DNA of 6,553 nucleotides, from contig CAYLZH010000266.1 in assembly GCA_964388245.1 (NCBI GenBank), forward strand, positions 1 to 6,553. The letters run 5' to 3'. The translations under genes were made by a program, and so were the position numbers. Shown here one piece after another: positions 1-6,522 of the stretch. The notes under the pieces were generated by a model, which made no database searches, was not told the origin of the DNA, and saw nothing but the letters and a program-made list of their open reading frames with translations. Each line of letters opens with the position of its first letter. Positions within the stretch are counted from its first letter, which is position 1. Origin of the DNA: JAIOYV01 sp964388245. Lineage in GTDB: Bacteria; Bacteroidota; Bacteroidia; Bacteroidales; M50B96.

Positions 1-1301
1 CCAGCATACTCAGATACATCGAGTTTTAGCTGATGATAACCGTTTGCCAGATTTTCATCAACGAGAATATCCATCTCCTCACCAAGCAGGTTATAAATCA
101 GTACTTTTACATCTGATTTTTCAGGAAGGAAAAATTCAAATATCGATTCATCAATACAGGGATTCGGATAATTGCTGATTGAAAATGACTGCTGTTGGGT
201 TTCTGAATCTGTTTTAAGAAACTTACCGACTATACTTATCGCATTAACATTATATAGCTGGTTTCCTTCCGTCCAATATTCCACGGTCATAACAGCAAGT
301 GTATTATTTTGATGATCATGGATTTTGATGATGAATTCCTCATTGCCAAACAATCCGTCTTTGGCTTTTGTCAGTTTATCGGCTCCCCAAACCGGAATGG
401 CCAGGTTTTGCCCGCTAAATACAGCAGAGCCTGCAAGGATTCTGTCCGAAGTAAAAATTCCGATCTCACTGCCAATCGATGGTAACCCATGCCAGGCCGA
501 CATAGGGATTCCAATGGTCATGTTGTTTCCAGTGTTTATTGGATTTCCAAAATATTCCGGATTTACAAACCCGGCAGTAGATTGTTTAGCAGTAATGCTG
601 TTTGCAGGATAGATTAATGTTTGGGTAGCACTCATGTTAATCTGATATCCTTGACCAGGCTGCATGTTTCCTATCATATTAAGTCCGAACATTGGCCAGT
701 AAACCTGACCATTTCCATCCTTAATTATAATAAGGTCGTTTACAATTGTGCTCATCATTACAACAACGTCAGCAGGCGATTGCCTTAAATAGGCAATAAT
801 GCTCCAACCAACGGGAAGGTTAATGGGGGTTACTTCCGGAACAATAGCAGTACCACAAATACTCAGCATATCGGCTGTAGCCATATTTATCTGGTATCCT
901 TCGCCAACTACTATATTCCCGATCATATTTAAACCGAAGTATGGCCAGTAAACATTTCCGCTACCATTTTTTACTATGGTAACATTTGATACAATGGGGG
1001 CAAATACCGAATCTAACAATGGATAGGTCGGATTGATATAGGTTGAAAAAATTGACCAGCCAAATGGAAAATTCATTGTTTGGCACTGCTCAGAGCCCCA
1101 GGTTTGCTGAAATCCCTGAGTTAAAATAATACCTCCCTGGGACCAGGTTTCGATACTTATTTCACCCATGGTCCAGCTTACTGATATTCCTGCATTTTCG
1201 ACATAATCGCCACCTGAGGCAATAACTTCAGGAGAAACGATTTGGCCGAAACTAGTACTAAAACACCAGGTGAAAATAAGAATTAATAGAATTTTTTTCA
1301 T
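1..1301 (-). CDS. T9SS-secreted protein with duplicated GW...YWP.FGLNMIGN repeat (3' end cut off)
   Basis: The frame is open without a stop from the ATG at 1301 to the window edge (433 complete codons), so the C-terminus is missing. Residues 1-20 are a signal peptide ending SFGQ. Residues 29-68 hold the SGG...SWTMGE...LTQGFQQ block often found just after the signal peptide in Bacteroidota surface proteins. Two related repeats follow at about 78-146 and 162-229, sharing GWSI, VYWP.FGLNMIGN and GYQINM. Residues about 247-360 form a beta-rich module (IGIP, GSEIGIFTSD, GSAVFSG, KDGLFGNEEFIIKI) known from similar proteins. From about 375 (ISNYPNP, then VKVLIYNLLGEE) it matches the type A T9SS C-terminal sorting domain. 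I infer export by Sec, crossing of the outer membrane by T9SS, and release or anchoring at the cell surface. No catalytic motif is visible, so binding or adhesion is the default guess. A strong promoter match lies about 110 bases upstream, so it is probably transcribed alone or as first gene. Confidence 0.9.
   Translation of the reverse strand, partial: MKKILLILIFTWCFSTSFGQIVSPEVIASGGDYVENAGISVSWTMGEISIETWSQGGIILTQGFQQTWGSEQCQTMNFPFGWSIFSTYINPTYPLLDSVFAPIVSNVTIVKNGSGNVYWPYFGLNMIGNIVVGEGYQINMATADMLSICGTAIVPEVTPINLPVGWSIIAYLRQSPADVVVMMSTIVNDLIIIKDGNGQVYWPMFGLNMIGNMQPGQGYQINMSATQTLIYPANSITAKQSTAGFVNPEYFGNPINTGNNMTIGIPMSAWHGLPSIGSEIGIFTSDRILAGSAVFSGQNLAIPVWGADKLTKAKDGLFGNEEFIIKIHDHQNNTLAVMTVEYWTEGNQLYNVNAISIVGKFLKTDSETQQQSFSISNYPNPCIDESIFEFFLPEKSDVKVLIYNLLGEEMDILVDENLANGYHQLKLDVSEYA
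615..818 (-). repeat. Second copy of internal protein repeat in the T9SS substrate
   Basis: This encodes residues about 162-229 and pairs with residues 78-146 (DNA 864-1070). Shared anchors are GWSI (81/165), VYWP (117/200), FGLNMIGN (122/205) and GYQINM (135/218), giving a period of 83-84 residues. Many third codon positions differ between the copies, so the duplication is old and kept by selection on the protein rather than a recent DNA event. Confidence 0.75.
864..1070 (-). repeat. First copy of internal protein repeat in the T9SS substrate
   Basis: This encodes residues about 78-146, the partner of the copy at 615-818. It is the longer of the two by about one residue, in the stretch between GWSI and VYWP. 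Each copy is followed by a less conserved linker. The first linker contains Cys149 and the second contains no cysteine. Confidence 0.75.
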
Positions 1302-1408
1302 TTTAGGATGTATTAGGTTAAACTAATAAATTACTATTTGTAAGGGTTTGCATGCCTTCTTACAGTTAAAATTGTGTGTGGAGCGTTCGTTTTCTTTCCT
1401 TTCGATAC

Positions 1409-1440
1409 CAAATTTACAACTATTTTTTATACATGTCAAT
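1409..1440 (-). promoter_or_regulatory. Bacteroidota-type promoter (-33 / -7) for the T9SS substrate gene
   Basis: On the minus strand, ATTG (1440-1437) is followed after 20 bases by TAAATTTG (1416-1409), an exact fit to the known Bacteroidota -7 element TAnnTTTG with the usual spacing. Transcription would begin near 1402, giving a leader of about 100 bases before the ATG at 1301. The leader contains a short inverted repeat (TGTAAG / CTTACA, 1339-1364) too weak to call a riboswitch. Confidence 0.65.
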
Positions 1441-1587
1441 AGCCATGAAATTTGAATGAATCGCATCATACAAAGCAATTATGAATATGGGATTTTTAAT
1501 GAAGAATTTTTGCAGATCGTTTACTGGCAGCAAATACAATCAGCTAATTGCCTCAATTTTATCAAACTGATGGCAACTTGTTTAAAC

Positions 1588-3504
1588 TTACCTACAAAGT
1601 TCAGGAATCTTACTACATATACTTTCGTAACCTTTTCTGATGGTTTGATTCAGGTTAAGGAGATTTTGATTGTATTCAATAATAGTTTCCGACTCCATTT
1701 CTTGAAAATTTAATTTGATAAACTCCTGCAGAATTTGACGTTTAATGATCAGTTCCGATGAAATTTCTTTAATCATTTGTATATGAGGAGGTAAAGGGAC
1801 TGTATCGAATTTGAATTTAAAATAATTATCGATTTGATATTCATATTGTAATGCTTCAAAAATTGTTTCCCGAACATCGATAATTATTTGAGAATTTTCG
1901 GCAAGAACAAGTTTTTTCTGTGCAATATCATAATGCTGATTAAACGATTCGATTGCTTTAGCCGATTGTTGCTTACAAAGCATGCATTGTGTCAGTTTTG
2001 CTTTTTCAAGCAGTTCATCTTTAATCTTTTGGCCTGCATCATCGGCATTCGCATTATTCAATTGTTGAATCAGCTTGCTGAAATCCTCGCGAAAGTGTGC
2101 TCCTTCAAGTCTGGTTTTTGCCGATTCTAAAAACTGAACGAAGGGTGCATCGTCATCGTCGGTTGGCAATTCAACCGAATATATGTTTCGCAAATGTTTT
2201 TCCCGTTCGCCGGCAAGCATGGTATATGGATCAACATCATCGAGTAACATGATTGAATTGACTAACTGTTTCACATTTTTTAATGGAATATCAAACTCGA
2301 AATAAAGGCCTGCCTTGTTTAATATATGCTGATATTTACTTCTGAAGCTATTGCAAAAATTGGGCTCGTCATTAAATTCCTTCTCACGGCTTTCAAATGT
2401 CTTTAGCAGATCGAGATACAACTCCGAAAGCAACAGCATAGTACGCGAGAAATCATTGCTAAGTTCGTTTTTTTTATATAGCCGGTAGGTATTTACCTGT
2501 GATTTAAGTTCGGCAAATTGCTCAAGAAATTCAAGGAATAACAATTCATGATTGTAGGCAATTTTATTTGGAATGTTCCCCTGTTCAAATTTCTTTTCAA
2601 TCCTTTGCCTTCTCTTCCTGATAGCCGCAACTGTAATCTCATCTCCTGAAATCTCTTCAGTCGTATATTTCGATTTATAATTGACAACTGCAAAGTAAGG
2701 ATAGTTCTTGTATGCAATCAGTTCTTCAAGTTTTTGCCTGTTAATTTCCGGATCGCTGTTTTCAGCAAAAAAGTCCTGAATATTATCGGTATCGATATAG
2801 GTCGATTTTTTATCGGTAGGAAGGAAAACATACAAGTCGAGAGAGTAAAATTGCTTGTTAAAATCCTGGCTTTCGTAGAGTCTGATGGTTGAGTTGAACT
2901 TATAAAGATTTTTTGTGGTACTATTTTTCATAAACCGGCCCAACTCCCTTATCACTGACAATGCAGCAGCCGATGGATCGGGTATTTCGGACAAACTTAT
3001 TAGCTGATCGGCAATAGCCCTGATAACTTTGTCTTTCGACCGGTCGGTAATAATTTTTCCTTCTATTGTTGCATCAACGCCTGATATACCAGGTGTTAAA
3101 GGAAGGTTGTCGATAAGACGGATTACTTCGTCATTATCCGATACATTAACACGGTAAGCTCCTTCTTCATCAAAGCTTGTCTGAAAACTATAGATCGGAT
3201 AATTTAAATCGCCACCAAAGTATTTTATATCCCTGATGTTTGCAGTAATCATCAGGTATTCAATTTTTTCTGATTGAATCTTTCTAAAATAGTGCTTCTT
3301 GTTTTTTTTGTGTAAATCGTTGATCAGTTTTGAAAATCGTTGGTGATTAAACAGATACAAGTGCGTGGTTAAGTATTGCCATTCACCTGTAAAGTTGAAG
3401 TTGGATGTGTAATTGAATTTTTTTATGGTTTTGATAGATGATTGACCATAAGAAGATGTTGTCAATCCGAACAGTAAAAAAACTATCAAATGCCAGTGTT
3501 TCAT
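1588..3504 (-). CDS. Exported protein of unknown function, 638 residues
   Basis: I do not recognise a family. Residues 1-21 form a Sec signal peptide (basic start, hydrophobic LIVFLLFGL core, small residues, SYGQ end); there is no lipobox, so the product should be soluble in the periplasm or secreted. No T9SS tail, membrane helix or beta-barrel pattern is visible. Residues about 30-300 alternate short strands and helices. From about 295 to the end the protein is rich in Lys, Glu and Leu and looks helical, with possible coiled coil around 295-375 and 575-625. A CxxC pair sits at Cys507/Cys510; other cysteines are at 384, 630 and 637. An acidic run (TDDDDAP) lies at 448-454. The ATG at 3504 is chosen because it directly precedes the signal peptide. 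It stands apart from the upstream peptidase gene by 118 bases containing a candidate promoter and inverted repeats, so separate regulation is likely. Helical scaffold or sensor roles are only guesses. Confidence 0.85.
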   Translation of the reverse strand: MKHWHLIVFLLFGLTTSSYGQSSIKTIKKFNYTSNFNFTGEWQYLTTHLYLFNHQRFSKLINDLHKKNKKHYFRKIQSEKIEYLMITANIRDIKYFGGDLNYPIYSFQTSFDEEGAYRVNVSDNDEVIRLIDNLPLTPGISGVDATIEGKIITDRSKDKVIRAIADQLISLSEIPDPSAAALSVIRELGRFMKNSTTKNLYKFNSTIRLYESQDFNKQFYSLDLYVFLPTDKKSTYIDTDNIQDFFAENSDPEINRQKLEELIAYKNYPYFAVVNYKSKYTTEEISGDEITVAAIRKRRQRIEKKFEQGNIPNKIAYNHELLFLEFLEQFAELKSQVNTYRLYKKNELSNDFSRTMLLLSELYLDLLKTFESREKEFNDEPNFCNSFRSKYQHILNKAGLYFEFDIPLKNVKQLVNSIMLLDDVDPYTMLAGEREKHLRNIYSVELPTDDDDAPFVQFLESAKTRLEGAHFREDFSKLIQQLNNANADDAGQKIKDELLEKAKLTQCMLCKQQSAKAIESFNQHYDIAQKKLVLAENSQIIIDVRETIFEALQYEYQIDNYFKFKFDTVPLPPHIQMIKEISSELIIKRQILQEFIKLNFQEMESETIIEYNQNLLNLNQTIRKGYESICSKIPELCR

Positions 3505-3522
3505 TTTCTGTATACATTATGA

Positions 3523-3600
3523 GATAGCCACAATTTCGCAGCCCTTACACAAAATACCTGATTGAATCCGGTAATTGCAAGACCATAAATTGTGGCTATC
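3523..3600. repeat. Nested inverted repeat: 14-bp perfect arms around an imperfect palindrome
   Basis: Plus-strand GATAGCCACAATTT (3523-3536) is the exact reverse complement of 3587-3600, with 50 bases between. Near the middle lies a second, imperfect 19-bp palindrome at 3555-3573 (TACC.GATT.AATC.GGTA). The whole can fold as one long two-part hairpin. It sits between the peptidase stop codon (3623) and the start of the unknown gene (3504). No T-run follows the outer arm on the minus strand, so it is not a classic intrinsic terminator. It could be an operator pair, a leader RNA structure or a small dispersed repeat. Confidence 0.7.
3550..3580 (-). promoter_or_regulatory. Candidate promoter for the 638-residue unknown gene
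   Basis: On the minus strand, TTG (3580-3578) precedes TATTTTG (3556-3550) by 21 bases. This resembles the Bacteroidota -33/-7 pattern, but the -7 box has one T fewer than TAnnTTTG. The imperfect palindrome 3555-3573 fills the spacer, a position typical of operators. The start would fall near 3543, leaving a leader of about 40 bases that carries one arm of the outer inverted repeat. Confidence 0.35.
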
Positions 3601-3622
3601 CTGAACTATGAATTATTTCGTA

Positions 3623-4993
3623 CTATTTGTTTAACTCGGCAAAATGCTTGTAAAAATGTACAATCGTTTCAATTCCTTTGTAGAAGTTAAACAATGGGAA
3701 ATTTTCGTTAGGCGAATGTATGGCATCCGACTCCAGTCCAAAGCCCATCAAAATAGATTTAATACCCAAAACTTCTTCGAAAGTTGAAATTATCGGAATA
3801 CTTCCACCACTACGAACCGGAACAGGTTTTTTACCAAAGGTATCGGTATAGGCAAGGTCGGCAGCCTTGTAAGCTGTCATGTCGGTGGGCGATACATATC
3901 CTTGTCCGCCATGTAATGCTTTTACTTCAACTTTTACCCATTTTGGTGCTATGGCCTTGAAATGAGTTTCAAACAATTCGGCAATTTTATGGTGATCCTG
4001 GTTTGGAACAAGACGCATTGAAATTTTCGCTTGTGCAACAGAAGGAAGTACTGTTTTGGCCCCTTCGCCTGTGTAACCTCCCCAAATACCGTTTACATCC
4101 AACGATGGCCTGATACCGGTTCGTTCGTTGCTTGAATAACCTTTTTCTCCCCAGACTTCCTCAACATCGATGGCTTTTTTGTATTCATCGAGGTTAAAAG
4201 GAGCCTTGGCCATTTCGGCGCGTTCATCATCCGATACAACAAGCACATCATCGTAAAAACCGGGAATAGTAATGTGTCCATCGTCATCGGTAAGGCTTGC
4301 AATCATCTTTGCCAAAACATTAGCCGGATTTGCCACTGCACCGCCAAAAAGACCGGAATGCAGGTCACGGTTGGGGCCGGTTAGTTTAACTTCCATAAAA
4401 GCCAGGCCTCGTAATCCTGTGGTTATCGAAGGTATATCCTGTGCGATCATACCTGTATCGGATACCAGGATAATATCAGCCTTAAGCATATCAATGTGAT
4501 CTGCACACCATTTACCAAGACTCGGTGATCCTATTTCTTCTTCTCCTTCGATCATAAACTTAACATTGCATGGAAGCTCACCGGTTTTCACCATCAACTC
4601 AAAAGCCTTTGCATGCATAAATGCCTGTCCTTTATCATCGTCGGCACCGCGGGCATAAATTTTCCCGTCCCTGATTTCAGGCTCAAACGGGGGCGATGTC
4701 CATAAATCGATCGGATCCACGGGCATCACATCGTAATGACCATAAACTAAAACTGTAGGCAATGCCGGATCAACCATTTTTTCGCCATAAACAACCGGAT
4801 TCCCTTCCGATGGCATAACTTCGGCTTTGTCGGCACCTGCATCAAGTATCGCTTTTTTCCAATATTCAGCAGTTTTCACCATGTCGTCCTTATGTTCCGA
4901 TAATGAGCTTATCGAAGGGATTCTGATTAAGTCAAATAATTCGTTTAAAAATCTGTCTTTGTTTTCTTCAATGTAGTTTTTTACAAATTCCAT
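3623..4993 (-). CDS. M20-family metallopeptidase (dipeptidase type)
   Basis: This is a complete 456-residue zinc-dependent peptidase of the M20 family, carnosinase/dipeptidase-like branch. The catalytic domain is about 1-190 plus 390-456, with the lid or dimer domain inserted between. Expected di-metal ligands are all present: His86 in GHYDVMP, bridging Asp119 in RGADDDKG, Glu153 in EGEEEIGS, Asp179 in VSDTG and His426 in AIHSPNE. Asp88 and Glu152 are the catalytic pair. RDLHSG (His212) is the lid histidine that reaches the partner subunit's active site, and RSGGSIP (394-400) is the usual substrate-carboxylate loop. There is no signal peptide, so it acts in the cytoplasm, probably cleaving di- or short peptides; exact substrate unknown. 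The ATG at 4993 is 15 bases after the stop of the beta-barrel gene, suggesting co-transcription. No Shine-Dalgarno is visible. Family call is very sure, substrate is not. Confidence 0.96.
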   Translation of the reverse strand: MEFVKNYIEENKDRFLNELFDLIRIPSISSLSEHKDDMVKTAEYWKKAILDAGADKAEVMPSEGNPVVYGEKMVDPALPTVLVYGHYDVMPVDPIDLWTSPPFEPEIRDGKIYARGADDDKGQAFMHAKAFELMVKTGELPCNVKFMIEGEEEIGSPSLGKWCADHIDMLKADIILVSDTGMIAQDIPSITTGLRGLAFMEVKLTGPNRDLHSGLFGGAVANPANVLAKMIASLTDDDGHITIPGFYDDVLVVSDDERAEMAKAPFNLDEYKKAIDVEEVWGEKGYSSNERTGIRPSLDVNGIWGGYTGEGAKTVLPSVAQAKISMRLVPNQDHHKIAELFETHFKAIAPKWVKVEVKALHGGQGYVSPTDMTAYKAADLAYTDTFGKKPVPVRSGGSIPIISTFEEVLGIKSILMGFGLESDAIHSPNENFPLFNFYKGIETIVHFYKHFAELNK

Positions 4994-5008
4994 GTTCTTT
5001 ATTTTAAG

Positions 5009-5620
5009 TTAAATATCATCAATAAAAGCAGTTGAAAAATAAACAAACAACCTGATACCGACTGTTTGATAGTGTTTGTTGGCACTGCCGTATAATGCCA
5101 ATCCAATACCAATATCATAAAATATCTTTTGTGTATATTGTATTTCACCGTAGATATTTGGTGTATTGAAACTTAAATATCTTGCTGATATCAATGTTGT
5201 ATCGGCAGTTATCAGTTGAATTTCACGATTAAAAACATATCCAAATGCATATCCGGGACCAATGTAGGCATACAGGTTTCGATTCAGGTTTTCCGATCGC
5301 CAGCCATATCCTCCATGAAATTCGAAATATCGTTGACCACTTCTTACAGTGATAAACTCATTGCCATCGTAATGAAAACCCAGCGTGAAATAATGTTTTT
5401 TCCATCGTCCATTCACATCGACACAAAAATTTTTCTGCTGTATTTTAAATAAAGGAAAATATCCTGATCCCCCACCTATTGTAATCCACGAGCTTCCGGT
5501 TTTGTAGAGTTTATTCCGGTGAATGAATTCGGGAAAATCTTCATTGTCCTGAGCAGTACTGCATAGCGGAAGTATTGTTATTAACATGAAAAACATTACT
5601 AAAAATGCGGTACGGATCAT
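5009..5620 (-). CDS. Small outer-membrane beta-barrel-like protein
   Basis: The product has 203 residues. Residues 1-24 are a signal peptide (LVMFFMLITILPL core, STAQ end). Cys20 is preceded by LPL, a poor lipobox, so it is probably not a lipoprotein. The mature part alternates polar and aromatic/hydrophobic residues in repeated short strands with Gly-rich turns: WITIGGGSGYF (45-55), HYFTLGFHYDG (76-86), RYFEFHGGYGW (97-107), LYAYIGPGYAFGYVF (116-130), PNIYGEIQY (154-162), YDIGIGLALYG (168-178) and TVGIRLFVYFS (186-196). This is the look of an 8-stranded, OmpA/OmpW-sized barrel, but no named family is recognised. The chain ends FIDDI rather than in the terminal Phe usual for barrels. The next gene, the M20 peptidase, starts 15 bases after its stop, so the two probably share a transcript. 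No consensus promoter is seen upstream, only palindromes. Confidence 0.82.
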   Translation of the reverse strand: MIRTAFLVMFFMLITILPLCSTAQDNEDFPEFIHRNKLYKTGSSWITIGGGSGYFPLFKIQQKNFCVDVNGRWKKHYFTLGFHYDGNEFITVRSGQRYFEFHGGYGWRSENLNRNLYAYIGPGYAFGYVFNREIQLITADTTLISARYLSFNTPNIYGEIQYTQKIFYDIGIGLALYGSANKHYQTVGIRLFVYFSTAFIDDI

Positions 5621-5669
5621 ATAAGCTGCTCATTAAAAATCAGGCAATAATAGCAATTAACGGGCAATC

Positions 5670-5688
5670 TATGAAAATATTTTTCATA
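5670..5688. repeat. Perfect 8-bp-arm palindrome upstream of the beta-barrel gene
   Basis: TATGAAAA and TTTTCATA flank a 3-base centre (TAT on the plus strand). It lies 50-68 bases before the ATG at 5620, a plausible operator position. AT-rich sequence makes such palindromes easier to get by chance, so the regulatory role is inferred. Confidence 0.5.
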
Positions 5689-5712
5689 TGGTTTTATGCC
5701 CAAAACATATTG

Positions 5713-5730
5713 AAAACAGATCACTGTTTT
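5713..5730. repeat. Perfect 7-bp-arm palindrome upstream of the beta-barrel gene
   Basis: AAAACAG and CTGTTTT flank a 4-base centre (ATCA on the plus strand). It lies 43 bases centre to centre from the palindrome at 5670-5688, about four helical turns. It could be an operator half of a two-site system, or a weak two-way terminator because both arms end in T or A runs. Confidence 0.45.
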
Positions 5731-5746
5731 AATTGCTTGTTCCCTC

Positions 5747-5759
5747 AAGGCGAAGCCTT
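5747..5759. repeat. Short GC-richer hairpin AAGGC-GAA-GCCTT
   Basis: A perfect 5-bp stem with a 3-base loop sits just downstream of the sulfotransferase terminator. No T-run follows on the minus strand. It may be a backup stem for the terminator or a leftover of a REP-like element. Function is unclear. Confidence 0.35.
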
Positions 5760-5764
5760 TGTTC

Positions 5765-5817
5765 AAAAACTGAATTACCGTGGGCAACGATTCCAACGAC
5801 ACTGACGGTAGTTTCAG
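5765..5817 (-). terminator. Intrinsic terminator of the sulfotransferase gene
   Basis: On the minus strand CTGAAACTACCGT (5817-5805) pairs with ACGGTAATTCAG (5781-5770) through TACCGT/ACGGTA and CTGAA/TTCAG with a small internal bulge, followed at once by TTTTT (5769-5765). The loop is 23 bases and contains TCGTTG twice. It begins 15 bases after the stop codon at 5832, so it separates the sulfotransferase from the barrel gene. Confidence 0.65.
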
Positions 5818-5831
5818 AATTCAATAAATTA

Positions 5832-6257
5832 TCATGCTGAACCAATATCATTAATAAAAACAAACCATGGCGTATTCCGGAAAGCATTCTTCAGTTCTTC
5901 AAAGTTTACAATAAGTTGATCTAATGGTTCGGGATTTTGCCTTTCAATTTTAGTGAATAACTTTTGATTTGGGTCAACATCAAGAAATCTTAAAAGCTCA
6001 ATTATCTTATTATTATCAAACAGAAAATTCTCATAGCTTGCTGTGTACGAAAAATGATGGCGAAACACGTATTCAGAAATTTTTTGTTGCAAAATAACAC
6101 GTTCTATCCAGGATTTACATGTTTTCGGGTTTACAACAACTTTTTTTTCATGAAGGTTTGGCTGCTCTTTTATTCCATACCATACTTTTGTTTTTTTTGC
6201 TATTTCATTCGATACAAATGCTCTTAGCAGATTGGACCGTTGCCAATAAATAATCAT
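5832..6257 (-). CDS. C-terminal part of the split sulfotransferase (141 residues)
   Basis: If translated alone it would start at the ATG at 6257, 10 bases after the TGA that ends the N-terminal part. That methionine lies inside a conserved strand (FMIIYWQR) in the joined protein, so it is probably internal rather than a true start. Visible features are QRSNLLRAFVSNEIAKKTKVW (start of this part, 3'-phosphosulfate motif plus helix), a Lys/Arg-rich central region with YENFLF, and a tail with FLDVDPNQ, RQNPEPL and a final NFEELKNAFRNTPW segment. It lacks the PAPS loop, so it should have no activity by itself. Confidence 0.6.
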   Translation of the reverse strand: MIIYWQRSNLLRAFVSNEIAKKTKVWYGIKEQPNLHEKKVVVNPKTCKSWIERVILQQKISEYVFRHHFSYTASYENFLFDNNKIIELLRFLDVDPNQKLFTKIERQNPEPLDQLIVNFEELKNAFRNTPWFVFINDIGSA

Positions 6258-6267
6258 AAAGTCAGGA

Positions 6268-6522
6268 TCATTTTTTTACTTTATTCCAAATTGTATTTCT
6301 TTTTAGGTACTGCATATGATAGGGCATTTTGAAACCTTTGATGATCGACTGATCATTCTCTGAACCAATGAATTTTTGATACTCCAGGTTGCATTCTTCT
6401 TCCTCTAATCTATTGAATACCTCCGCTTTGCATTCAATCTGAGGATGAGAATTAAGTAAAGAAACTATCATATGAGACCCGCTCCTGGCATGGGCTAATA
6501 AAACGAAATTCGAATTTTTCAT
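6268..6522 (-). CDS. N-terminal part of the split sulfotransferase (84 residues from ATG)
   Basis: A GTG at 6528 could add two residues, but the ATG at 6522 is preferred; an in-frame TGA at 6540-6538 closes the frame upstream, so the N-terminus is complete. Residues 6-20 hold the strand and PAPS loop (FVLLAHARSGSHMIV), with His17 where Thr is usual. SLLNSHPQI and KAEVFN (21-37) match the family's substrate-side helix, and KGFKMPY (62-68) is the conserved GFK strand. It stops at TGA (6270-6268) directly after the A7 run. There is no signal peptide; the product would be cytoplasmic. Confidence 0.65.
   Translation of the reverse strand: MKNSNFVLLAHARSGSHMIVSLLNSHPQIECKAEVFNRLEEEECNLEYQKFIGSENDQSIIKGFKMPYHMQYLKRNTIWNKVKK

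Larger units (their letters stand above)
5832..6522 (-). pseudogene. Sulfotransferase-like gene split by a one-base homopolymer frameshift
   Basis: Two adjacent reading frames (6522-6268 and 6257-5832) make one protein if a single A is removed from the minus-strand A7 run (plus-strand T7, 6271-6277). The join then reads VKNDPDFMIIYWQR, a natural sequence for the family, with no stop, and the protein is 229 residues. The N-terminal half has the PAPS 5'-phosphosulfate loop (AHARSGSHMI) and the GFK motif; the C-terminal half has the QRSNLLRAFVS 3'-phosphate-binding motif and the QNPEPL...NFEEL ending typical of small bacterial sulfotransferases. The family moves sulfate from PAPS to a hydroxyl or amine, often on glycans or lipids; the acceptor here is unknown. 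The cause may be a real inactivating mutation, a phase-variable tract, transcriptional slippage or a sequencing indel. Codon-level constraint appears intact on both sides, suggesting the break is recent or not real. Confidence 0.85.

Noticed and set aside
325..612. Plus-strand open frame of 95 codons
   Set aside because: It lies wholly inside the T9SS substrate gene on the other strand, has no domain signal, and the minus frame has clear protein features.
1339..1364. TGTAAG / CTTACA inverted repeat in the leader of the T9SS gene as a riboswitch or attenuator
   Set aside because: Six base pairs around a 14-base loop are common by chance in AT-rich DNA and no known riboswitch core is visible.
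1530..1587. Possible terminator after the 638-residue gene (TTGCC ... GGCAA on the minus strand)
   Set aside because: Only a 5-bp stem with a long loop and no T-run follows, so it does not meet a terminator standard.
1456..1713. Plus-strand open frame of 85 codons
   Set aside because: Its last half overlaps the end of the 638-residue gene and it shows no domain, signal peptide or promoter; low-complexity AT-rich sequence explains the open frame.
5009..5620. Lipoprotein call from Cys20 in the signal peptide
   Set aside because: The residues before the cysteine are LPL, lacking the small residue needed at -1 of a lipobox; STAQ nearby is a better normal cleavage site.
5605..5805. Overlapping open frames on both strands in the intergenic region (plus 5605-5805, minus 5617-5802)
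   Set aside because: Both run through the palindromes and the sulfotransferase terminator stem and lack any protein-like feature, so non-coding regulatory DNA is the better reading.
6268..6278. Programmed -1 frameshift on the A AAA AAA heptamer
   Set aside because: A -1 shift leads to a TGA after five codons (ATG ATC CTG ACT TTA); the real continuing frame needs +1 or the loss of one A.
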